A DNA stretch of 64,000 nucleotides, from positions 62,001 through 126,000 of the forward strand of contig JAULBX010015533.1 in assembly GCA_032358255.1 (NCBI GenBank), written 5' to 3'. Every line of letters begins with the position of its first letter. Positions within the stretch are counted from its first letter, which is position 1. The notes under the pieces are model-generated. The model was not told the origin of the DNA, did no database searches, and was given only the letters and a program-made list of their open reading frames with translations. This DNA is from Heterotrichella gracilis. Its lineage: Eukaryota > Sar > Xanthophyceae > Tribonematales > Xanthonemataceae. This document shows positions 24,301 to 33,857 of the stretch, piece after piece. The translations under genes were made by a program, and so were the position numbers.

Positions 24301-25105
24301 CGTATGCCCAATGGGTTGACCCTCGGTCAACTAATCTATGTTGGTTGTGATGATGGCACTCAATGCTTGCTCTGCAGGCGACCCCATACCCACCTGACAA
24401 GAACTTGCCGGTGCCTCCATATCCCCATGAACCCTTGGTAGTCCCCAGTGCCCCAACGTCCCCCTGGCATCGGCTCACTCCCACCCTTGCCAAGTGCTGG
24501 TGCTGCTCCTGGGTGTTGGCCTCCCACAGGGGCAGCGGGTTTTCGATAGCCACCTCCTCGGTGACCTTGACATGGAAGTAGTATTGGCCGCGCCAGATGC
24601 CTGCGGGGGTGGGGGTGGTACGGTTTGGTTTCAACCTGATGTGGTGGTGGTGGGTGGGTGTGAGGGGATAGGTGCGACGCTCGAGATGCAATGGCTGTCA
24701 CTAAAGTTTCAGGTGGGAACACTGGATGGTGGCGTGGGACAGTGGGGCCAAGGCTCATTCGCAGTGCCCACTTACTAGGTGCCCAAGTGGCGGGTGGGCA
24801 GGTGGCTGGGTGCGGACACAGGGACCGCACATTCCAAAGAGTGCATGGTTTGCAGCGGAGGTAAGGCAATCTTTGTCAGGCATGGCAAAGCTGGCTGGTG
24901 GCAATTCATTTTCACCCCCAATGATATCACAAAGCAATTAGGTGGATGTTGGCCCCTCCTCCCCTCCCTGCTCACCTATATTAGCCCTGGCCCCTGCCCA
25001 CATGCACGCAAACCCCCCGCGGCTCAGTGTGGCCCCCTTCAGGGTGCAGTTGGACAGGACAAAGGGCAGGCTGCAGTCCAAGGTGTTGAGAGTCACGTCC
25101 TGCAT
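21365..25105 (-). CDS. hnRNP U-like protein: SPRY domain plus P-loop (zeta-toxin/PNK-like) domain
   Basis: Seven exons (24976-25105, 24394-24600, 23889-24193, 23320-23514, 22687-22820, 21977-22146, 21365-21465) join in phase to 414 codons. The SPRY part matches the hnRNP U order: FACMWAGARANIG, YYFHVKVTEE, GSWGYGGTGKFLSG, YGIKFGAGDKVVCFVDL, YPHVLAKNMKVELDF. The nucleotide-binding part has a Walker A (GLPGAGKTYWAK), then RNYIIDQNNVDAVKR, FHTAAVVFALPDD and FTLPTLVEVHEVKYE. Animal hnRNP U proteins bind RNA and chromatin and act in RNA processing; a similar role here is inferred. The N-terminal SAP domain of animal members is not seen, and the first ATG (25105) lies close to the SPRY start, so upstream exons may be missing. 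The last exon ends at a GTGAGG donor with no stop, so the gene continues, either into the kinase exons or into an unrecognised tail. Reading through that donor reaches a stop about 140 bases on. Confidence 0.85.
23131..23178. repeat. (ACC)n microsatellite in hnRNP U-like gene intron
   Basis: About 15 ACC units, with one interruption by ATC, lie in the intron following the Walker A exon. Confidence 0.95.
23231..23361 (-). repeat. tandem duplication of an hnRNP U-like exon end plus donor
   Basis: The end of the exon stopping at 23320 (GVDYVMEQMR, donor GTGGGT) is repeated 80 bases further into the intron, where the copy ends at 23240 (RLDYVMEQMP, donor GTGGGT). The two copies share about 45 of 50 bases, and a degenerate CCCTAA motif lies between them. 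Confidence 0.9.
23834..23870. repeat. inverted telomere-type motifs beside a splice donor
   Basis: GGGTTTAGGGTTTA (23834-23847) and CCCTAAACCCTAAAC (23856-23870) form a short inverted pair about 20-50 bases into the intron downstream of the exon donor at 23889 (minus strand). They could fold into a hairpin in the pre-mRNA. Confidence 0.85.
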
Positions 25106-27899
25106 TGTGACTGGCTGACTGGCTGCCTGCCAAAAGCTGCTAAGCAAGGTGGGCTCGGGTGTTGCGGCTGTCGTGTGTGCTGGTGGGCCACCTGGCCACA
25201 GTGTGTGGCTTTGGAAGTTGTCTGCCTCAGAAAGCGGTGTGTGTGTGCCCGGTAGCGTTTGCAGAATTCGTTATAGGGTTTTGCTGGGTGTGCTGTAGGG
25301 TTTTCGTCGTGGTGGAAAGTACGCCATGGCTGCAAAGGGGACGGGGGATGGGGAGGAGTGAGTAAAAATTAGTAAGGCTGTACAGGGTGGGTACAAGGAC
25401 AGACGGGCAAGGCCAATGGCAAGAAACTGCTGCGGTCACCAACCCCAGTGTACTGCCACCTAGGGTGTGGTGCAACCTCATACACCCCTCTCCTGGAAAG
25501 GGCAGTGGTTGAGGATGTAGCAAGTGAAGATAAGTGATAAGGGTGCTATCGGTGCCAATGTGGCAGGCATCGTAAAGAGATTCGTCCATCGATGTGGCAT
25601 GAGACACCACACACACCAGACAACAAGATGGCACCATGCGTAGCCTCGTGGGCACACTTAACAGCATAAGTCCTAGTAAACAAACAACTGGGCAACCCCA
25701 CACTCTTTTTTTGCAAAAACCTGGGCACGCTAGCTTCACCGGTTCACAGTACACGGACGATTTCAGGATCGACGCGTCGAGTGCGCCTGGCGCCTTATTC
25801 GCCACACCTAGGCCACCACCAACCCTTGCCCTTACCTCAAACGCTCTGTCACTCCATGGCTGAAGACGCACCAGAGACAGACGTCACAGAAGGGTAGAAA
25901 ACCATATCGTCGCGGTGCGAAAACGGTGGTTCAGGCAATACCCCAAGTAGACGCCCCGGTCACACACAAGCCGTGTCAACTTTCTGAACCAGCAACAGGT
26001 TTTGGGGAGTAGAGGTGTGGGACAGGTTCGGGGAGCAACCAGACTTTGTAAAGAGTAAGTCACTTAATAAGTCACTTCAGAAGTGGGGACAGGCGAGCAG
26101 AGGACGGCAGTGGGGGTGTGTTGCACAGGGCAATGCACGGCAACTAGCGAGAAGTATAAACACAGGGGTTCACTTGCAATATCCCCAAGGACAGCAACGG
26201 ATTGGAAAGCCCTATCTTTCAGGATTTGAGTGCAGATTGGAAGGTTGTGCACAGGCCCTTGAACAGCTTCCTCTTGGGTGCTCTCGTGAACGCGCTATGG
26301 TGCCCTCCCCGGTATTCACTTTCTCTACTGCTCGTCCCAACATGTTGGCACTGGGTATGGGCATGTATTTTGCCCTGGTGTTCACACCCAATCTGCCTGT
26401 AGTTTAGCCTCTTCCTGGTCTTCCGTAGGTAAACGAGCGCAATTAACGCTGTCCCTGCCAACTACAGAAAGAACAAAGCTTTGTTGAGCTGAACATCCGA
26501 ACCATAAACCCACGCGCAAACAGAAAGCTCACGGTGTGCATGTGAACTACCAGTGGCACGACTGGCTATTGTCTCAACATCTTGGCTAGATGTTTTCTGG
26601 TTGCCACCTTGCGTGACTTGCCCAACTGGACCTCACGTACTGCATCAAGGTAAGCAGCACCACATCTTGCCCATCTAGGCCTTCACCCTAGGCCCAAGGC
26701 ACTGCCCATCATATCCACCTGCTTGAAGGCAGTCGTACTATTTGAATTGCTTGAAACTCGCAATAAAGTGCTCAGTGCTAGTCACAATCACAAGCTAGTG
26801 GACAGTGCACAAATTTACTAAATAGATCTTGATAGATGTTAAAGGGGATTTTATTTTCAGCCTCAGGGCCCCTGAGTCAGGGGTCCAGGTGGATATCATC
26901 GCACCTCTGTTCAGTAAGCTAATTACATAAATTGGGCAAGCACCAGCTGGGTCAGATAGGAGATGGTTGTAAACTGTTTTGGTACACCAGCGAAGTGGCT
27001 AGGGGGTGATAGCGGGGTCCATAAACAGGGCTTCCTTTCTCTACACAGTATTATTAACATTTCAATCCATTAAGCATCACCTGCTGTTGTCCACCAGGGC
27101 CAGGGCGCTTTTTGTTTCAAAAGCAGGGTCCGGCAGCTTTACGGGCTTGTCTGTCTCGCTTTTAAAGGGTTGCCTGTTTTGATGCTGGCCAGTACTTTAG
27201 GCACAAAAGCGAGAATGACTAGCCTACAGATTTAAGAAGTCTGAGTCTTCCTCTTCGCAACTGATGCCCCCTTAATTCATTATTGTGGGTAGATGTAGCT
27301 TTCACGTTCGAGTTGCCCTATTGTAGGGTTCATATCGGGGTGGCATGTTTGTAAAAAGAAGTAAAAAGTCTCCAAGCTTGGCGAGTGTGACGTTTTTCTT
27401 TTTTGTAATGGTTTGTAAGGGCGTTATGTGGGGTATCAATGATTGCCATTTTCCGTTGCTAACGATGCATACAACTGCAAGTGGAAGACTACTTATTCTA
27501 GGCATTCAGGCTGCGTTGGGGGCATGTCAGACGATATGATACCCAAGACCATTTGATAGGACAGCACACAATAGAGAGGGTCAGAGCCACATGCGGCAGC
27601 TTTCTGTTATGTGATTGAGGTACCATGACAGTGATTTTAATGCCAGTGATTTAAATGCGCTGACATTGCCAGGACTGGGCTGGTTGGTGCAGCAATCTCA
27701 GAATGATAGCATGCATGATGCCATGATGCCGTTTGCATGCTCCATTTGTTGTTTTCTGTACAGGCAACAACATCAGTGCCATCTGGTCGTGATTACCTCA
27801 TGGATCCAACCAGTGCAATGGCGTATGTGTGTAGGCAAACTCAGCTCAACCTTAAGCGACTTTGCCCTTTTTTTCCAGGTCTAAGAGTGTGACAGCGGA
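25106..27899. other. intergenic, 2.8 kb without a supported gene
   Basis: Several open frames exist, including one of 214 codons on the minus strand at 25227-25871 that begins with GTG and lacks a recognisable domain. The part near 25.1-25.9 kb may be 5' untranslated or unrecognised 5' exons of the hnRNP U-like gene. The 26.5-27.8 kb part shows nothing I can name. Confidence 0.45.
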
Positions 27900-29551
27900 A
27901 TGGCAGACGCACAAGATGATCCTCCAATCCTCCCATCGTTACAGGGGTCTGGATATGAGTTTGTGGGGTACTTGGGGAAAGGAGCATTTGGCACCGTGCT
28001 GCTGGTCAAGCAAACAACCACACAACAACGCTACGCAGCAAAGTTTATTCCCAAAGGGCGAGTGGACAGACATGTGCCCAGGGAGATAAAATCTTTGCGA
28101 AAATTGCATCACCCACATGTGGTGCAATTCACTGAAGCGTTCCTTACAGGTATGTCCATGCTACAAATGGGTGTGTAACTCCCAAGTACCAGTGCATCCC
28201 TAGGTGCTTGTTGGCAGTGCATTCACTGCTATGCCGCAAGATTTGCATGGAGAATGTGTTTTGGGCCGCACAGCAACGTGATGTGGTTGTTCCACCCCGT
28301 GGTCCATGATATGGTGAAAATGCAGAAACCAGGGTTTTGCATCCCCCTGCTCTGTTTTGCAGAGAGCCACCTGGGCATAGCCATGGAGTATTGTGATGCT
28401 GGAGACCTGTTCCACATTGTGAATAGGAATGGTCTGCCAGAAGACAAAGCTCGATATTACTTTCAGCAGCTGGTCCTGGGACTGGATTATTGCCACAAGA
28501 AGGGAGTGACGAATAGGGACATCAAAACAGAGAACTTGCTGCTTTGTGACGTGCAATTGAGGGGCCAAGACCGATTTTACACGCTGAAAATTGCTGACTT
28601 TGGATATGCCAAGGGAGAGCTTGACTCTGCACCAAGGAGCAGGGCAGGCACTGTAGCTTACATGGCACCTGAGGCAAGTTTGCACCCTGGTCCAATCCAA
28701 TACGCAGCATTATGTGATGCACCACCACAGTTTTGTTTTGCATGCGATACAGGGGATAAGTTCTGTGCCCCACCAGCATGCATGTAACATGGAGGTAGCT
28801 CTGTATATCTTGCATGGTTGCCGGGTGCCCTATGATTCAGTATGTACCATCACAGGGCTCTTTACGAGCTGATGATGCTGGTTGTGCATTTTCGACCTGA
28901 TGATGCTGGTTGTGCATTTTCCCACCTTGAACCATGTGTGCATTGCCAGGTGGTGCGCGGGGGGAGGCCTTATGACGGCAAGAAAAGCAGACGTATGGTC
29001 GTGTGGCGTGGTCCTGTACGTCATGCTTTTTGCCAGCTACCCCTTTGAGCGACCAAGCGATGCCCCCCTGGACATGTGCGTGAATATGTACTACTTCAGT
29101 GAAAGCGTGATTGTCTTTGCAGACCTTTATTCTCCCTGCATAGCTCGACAGCCAAAACAAACTGTATGCAATCATGCTTCGCTTTGGAGTCCCTCAATCT
29201 GCTCTGTCACATTAATTTTCACCATCGTATGCTTTTAGATGCAGAGATGTCATTGGCGCACTTGCTGGCTCATGCAGGAGACTACAGTTTAAACGTATAC
29301 TGGAAGCAGATTACCAAGTGCCGCCTAGCCCACCGGTGTCGCAAGACTGCCTGGACATGCTTCATGAAATACTGACAGTGGACCCCGCCCAGCGGCCAAC
29401 CACAGAAGAGCTCATGCGGCACCGGTGGATGAGGCTGCATGAGGAGGTCTTCCAGTTCAACCAGGATCCGAAATTGAAGCCTCCCGACACAGCCCAAAGT
29501 GAGGAGTCTATTAATGCTGTGTGCGCCGCAGCCATGGCGCACCACCAGTGA
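27900..29551 (+). CDS. SnRK2-like Ser/Thr protein kinase with an apparent one-base frameshift
   Basis: Four exons (27900-28149, 28363-28673, 28950-29075, 29278-29551) encode about 319 residues if one extra base is discounted. The motifs are the Gly loop GYLGKGAFGTVLLV, the lysine YAAKFIPKG, HPHVVQF, AMEYCDAGDLFHIV, YYFQQLVLGLDYCHKKGV, the catalytic loop NRDIKTENLLL (Asn replacing the usual HRD His), IADFGYAK, GTVAYMAPE, DVWSCGVVLYVMLFASYPFE, and DPAQRPTTEELMRHRWM. The layout matches plant SnRK2 kinases but lacks a long acidic tail. Intron 2 is GC-AG (donor GAG/GCAAGT). Exon 3 changes frame in an A run near 28981-28984: YDGKK and ADVWSCG lie in different frames. A homopolymer sequencing error or a recent pseudogene would both explain this. 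Intron 2 holds a 27-bp tandem duplication (28868-28921). Confidence 0.8.
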
Positions 29552-29724
29552 TGTGCCTCGGCAATGATGCCAGGTAGGGCATCTGCAGCAGATGACACCA
29601 CACTGGTTCATGTCTTAGGTTCAGTATTGTGCAGCTGAACACTGCTGCAAGTTTCTTTTGACTGCAAGTGCTAATGCATTGGGTTTTGATTGTTTTTACA
29701 AATGTTCAAAATTAGTCACAACAC

Positions 29725-29961
29725 TGATGTTGGCATGCTGCTCTGCAGGCGTTGATTGGCATCGAAGTGCTCTAACAATGCCCTAGCAGGTGCAGCAGCC
29801 ATCTCACAGCTTCAGCCTGAATTAAATTCTGCAGTTCTTGAGGCGAGGCTCCGAAGATGTTCGACATGTTTATCTAATAGTATATTTTTGCCTGCGCCCT
29901 GAGCGTTAAAGATGATAATTGAATCCTAGCAAAAAAGACCGGCTCCAATGGCCCAGCTAGG
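29725..29961 (+). pseudogene. decayed copy of threonine deaminase last exon and 3' UTR
   Basis: The segment matches the end of intron 11, exon 12 and the start of the 3' UTR of the threonine deaminase gene (about 15736-15976), including the acceptor CTCTGCAG and the shared 3' UTR string CCAATGGCCCAGCTAGG. Several substitutions and small deletions have removed the open frame (for example CAAGTGCCC has become GAAGTGCTCTAA). It lies about 170 bases after the SnRK2-like stop codon, roughly 14 kb from its source. Because intron sequence is included, a DNA-level duplication is more likely than retroposition. Confidence 0.85.
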
Positions 29962-29970
29962 TGCAGGATG

Positions 29971-30024
29971 GCTGGGACTTCAGATTTTATTCAGTTTATC
30001 AGTGGCGCTTTTTCATTAGTTTAC
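29971..30024 (+). repeat. dispersed repeat, copy 1
   Basis: A block of about 54 bases starting GCTGGGACTTCA and ending TCATTAGTTTACA matches 30594-30638 closely. It directly follows the threonine deaminase pseudogene copy. Confidence 0.75.
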
Positions 30025-30593
30025 ACAACCCAACCGAATATGTATTATACTGGCGCGCCGTATAGTAGAACTGTGCACTACGTGACACTATTGCAATTGT
30101 ATCAAATCACTGAACATGCAACCGCCCTGCTGCAATGTGAAGTGTGGTTCTCAGGCGTCAGCGTTGTAGTCAGGTCACTGGTGCCATGTGCCCTCCGCTA
30201 CCCCAGCTTCATCCCGCAGCCAGCAGCCCCGCCCCAGTCTGCACCCGCCATTGCCGCCCCCCGGTACCTCGGCTCAGCCTGCCAGCCTTGCTTTGCCACC
30301 CACTGCCACATCAGCTCAGCCTATCAACTCATACTGCACTCTTCCCCGCTTAATCACTGCCGTTTTTTGCCCCCCGCGACTCATACACCGACGGACCGTC
30401 TAGTAATTAATCAGAGCTATGCCATAAGTTAGGTGCTGCGCCATGTTTCCTAACTGCTGCCCTGCCTGTTTGTATTTTTAACATTGCTGGTCGTGGTGTG
30501 CCGCCGTCAGTGTATCGGAGCGAACATTTTGTTTGTTTCCTTTTTCAAAATGATACCAACACTGATGTGCAGAATAGCTACTAGCCGGGACTT

Positions 30594-30638
30594 CACATCT
30601 CATTTAGTTCATCAGTGGCGCTCTCTCATTAGTTTACA
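30594..30638 (+). repeat. dispersed repeat, copy 2
   Basis: It resembles 29971-30024, sharing GGGACTTCA, CATCAGTGGCGCT and TCATTAGTTTACA, and so marks a second duplicated unit about 620 bases on. The rest of 30024-31377 holds no gene that I can support. Confidence 0.7.
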
Positions 30639-31377
30639 ATGGTGGCTTAATGTACGCAATATGCCTCTGCTCATGTAGTTGTCAATAGCCTGCATTTGCA
30701 TCAATTTGATCCAGCGCCAAGCAGCCAAGCCTTGTCTTGAAATTTGGAAGTTCAATTGGGTTGTAAACCAGACGCTTGGCTCCAAGATTGCTGTCCATTG
30801 CAATTGATTTTGCACTTCCCTCATTGAGATATTTACTAACAGCTATTACTAATTCTTTGCATGTACTCAGTAGACAGTGTCCATAACGGAGAGACTCAAT
30901 TCAAAATCATTGATTGACCAGTAATGTAACGCTCAGCTCTGCAACTCTGCAACTCACACGGCAGTGACTCACTTGAAGTATCAACATGTACCAATGCTAA
31001 TCAATGCCTGTGCGGCAGCAGGGGCACTGCAGGGCCTGCCAGAGCCTCAAGGTTCAATGATCATACAAAAATGGGGCCCCAACGGTGGGTTTCCTGGGGT
31101 TTTAAGCAAAAAACATTAATTATTTATGTCATTGATATTAATATAAAATCTGAACACTAATATGATAATCAATAGAACTTCGTTCAGTGATGAATCTGTT
31201 GGCAATGCTGCAGGAGCAGCACGGAGTCCTGCCAGGAGACTTTCATCTGCACTGCATGGCATTCACCAGGAAAAGCAAGAAAATTGACCTTTCCTTTAGG
31301 CTGCTGTAGAGCTGTGGATGCAACCTGTGTCCCCAAGCAGCCCCCCAGGGCAGCCGGCTTGCCCCCCTGGCAGCAGC

Positions 31378-33338
31378 TTATACACTGGGTGCATCTCTGA
31401 GCTTCCATTGAGCTGTGACACCTGGCGAGGAGCGCTGCAGGTTGCTGGTGTTGGTATGCCTTGGGGACTGGTCCTCTGAATGCGACGCTGCAGACAACGC
31501 GACCTCCCGCCTTGGGCGTGCGTTGGCTGCATTCACGTCTAATCCATATAGCGGACCGGGGCCATACAGCGGCATCTGTATCAACGCTGCCAGGATAGCG
31601 GCAAAGACATGCGCAAAGAAGTACACAAAGAAGGTGTTCCAGTAGCAGTTGAATACCAGAGTGGGACCAAGCACACGCGCAGGATTCAGCGCTGCACCCG
31701 TCATGGGGCCACCTGCAAGAATAAGGAGAGGTTCACAGTGTGAGGAAGGTATAAAGAAATATCCGACAAAATGTATGTCATATTCATTGAAAGCAAGATG
31801 ATTGGGGGCTGGTGAGACCCCTTAGGGTCTCACTGCAATGCTGCATGCATTGGCACACACCATATGCTGCAGTAGGACCAAAAATTAAGGTGGCAGCAAC
31901 ATATCTGTCTGGCGGTATCATGCATGGCAGGATGTTGCATGCATATGTTGCAATCCCTAGCCATGTTACCCACAAGTGGCCTGTCCAGACACTCATTAAG
32001 CAATTGCATTGCAAATGAAGGCCTTTGCATGTTGACCGCATTGCAAAACCTGTACACTTTTAACATACCTATGAAGGCGGAAGCAAACAGCGTGTATCCA
32101 ACTGCCATGGGCCCGATGTTGCCAAAATCTGGCTTTGTGACTGCAACTGAGTACACCACGCAGATGAGGAGGAAGGTCATGATTGTTTCCCATCCAAAGA
32201 GCTGTCCCACGGTGACGTGCACGCCACCAAGGTGTGTAAAGCACCCTGGCCCAGCGTTGCCCATACCAAATGTCACTTCATGTACGAGGGTAACCTGCGA
32301 TACAGTAATGGTTACCTAGCTGGCAGCAGGCCAAAGCCATGACAAAGACATTCCCGGTCACTAGTGAGCTCCAAACAGCTAAAGCACAGTCAGGCCCAAT
32401 GAGTCATCCTACCTGCATGATAGAACCAAAGATGCTGCCAAGGAATTGCGCCACCATGTAGCAAAGCCCTTTGTCCCAGGGGAAGTGCCCAGTGAGGCAC
32501 TGTGCAAGGGTCACAGCTGGATTAAGGTGACCCCCAGAAATGTGCGCCGTGGCGTACACTGCGGGGCAATACAAACAAGTCAGGGCTTGCAATGTGAGTG
32601 AGATATAGTACTCAGCAAGGGGTACTAAGTCCATCAATGTAGTAGGGAACTATCAAGATTGCTTACACTGCACGTTCCACCATATTCGAACTGCATAATG
32701 GGGCCTGTTGGCAAGGGTTACAGCGCAAATTGCATATTGCAGTCCTGTACTCGCTCCTCGGCAAACCCTGCATTGACTTTGTGACCTAGACCACCAGCAC
32801 TGCAATCAGCTCACCAAGTACTGCCAGTGTGATACCATTTCCGTATGCTGCCACGTAGTCTGCTGCCTGCATACCAGCAACAAGACAGTCACCAACATAG
32901 CTCACTGCACAGAGTGTTCAGAGGTTGTTAGAAGCCTTGGATGCGCACCTCCCCTCCATAGAGCTGGAAAATCAGCAACCCGAAGAATTCGGCACCAAGT
33001 GCAGCTATGAACTTCTTGTTGAAAAACTTCTTTTCATGGTCCACGTCTCCATCGTTGTCTTCTCCAAGCTGCAGAATGCAACCCTGTTAGTACTGGTTCA
33101 GCCCAAGTGGTAGGAATGGCTGTGCTGCAGAAGCTGTCACAGGGACCGATCTCCTAACAAAGGAGTAGGGCAAGACAAAAATTGGGCAGGGAGTGCTATG
33201 GTAGTGCTTCGCGTTGTGCTGCTGCACCCGACAGGGCTTTGCGGTTGACGGTTCTACCACAATGGAACGCCGTACCCTGTCGTAGGCTAGCACCGGGTTC
33301 CTGCACGCCTCCACATACTTCTGGATAATGCTTGCCAT
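31378..33338 (-). CDS. aquaporin / major intrinsic protein
   Basis: Six exons (33276-33338, 32949-33068, 32815-32866, 32413-32558, 32069-32294, 31378-31712) give about 313 residues. Both half-helix signatures are intact: GGHLNPAVTLAQ (about residues 87-98) and ALNPARVLGP (about residues 210-219). Six hydrophobic segments are visible, including FIAALGAEFFGLLIFQLYGG and TIMTFLLICVVYSVAV. The C-terminal tail of about 60 residues is Ser/Arg-rich and cytosolic. MIP channels pass water or small neutral solutes, and I cannot assign a subfamily or substrate. The exon 1 donor (GACAGG/GTACGG) was chosen because it keeps phase and removes a poorly conserved stretch, so this junction is less certain. The gene is head-to-head with the TOPORS-like gene. 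Confidence 0.9.
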
Positions 33339-33857
33339 GTCTCTAGTTGTAAATACGCCTTCTTAGCAATATTATTGGGTTATCTGTCTCCCTGACTGGC
33401 AACTTGTTGGGACTACAGGCTGCGGAATGTGTGCGGCATGGACGAGTCAACAGGCAGAACCGTGCCGTAAACCCTGATAGACCGGTGTGTGAAACTCTGG
33501 CAACACTCCGTATTAAACTATTGAACGCCGATTTTCAACGCGTGTGGGTGCCCACATTGTACCAAGTGATTCCGATGAACCCTTGTTGTCCCCTTGTTAT
33601 TTTTGCATATCTACCCCTGCTGACCATTTGCACCGCAAAACAGCTCCTGCTATCTACATAAGAAAGAAAGGCACACTGCTCCAGCTGCCATGTTCTCACA
33701 TAGGCACACCGCATTTCTGCCTCACTGACTGTCCCTGCTCTGAGATAGCACCTCCAAATGCATATGCATGCATAGTGAATGCCATGCATGCACCGGTGCA
33801 AGTACTCACCTAGACAGTGCCAAGGCCGTTTTTATATTCCTCCCTTAAATTTGAGAT
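33339..33857. promoter_or_regulatory. putative bidirectional promoter, aquaporin / TOPORS-like
   Basis: About 520 bases separate the divergent ATGs. No defined element was identified, and the assignment rests on arrangement. Confidence 0.4.

Noticed and set aside
25227-25871. 214-codon minus-strand frame upstream of the hnRNP U-like gene
   Set aside because: It begins with GTG rather than ATG, has no recognisable domain, and probably covers 5' untranslated sequence. It is not listed as a gene.
29725-29961. Retroposed (processed) pseudogene of threonine deaminase
   Set aside because: Intron sequence before the exon is retained and no poly(A) tract follows, so the copy arose from genomic DNA.
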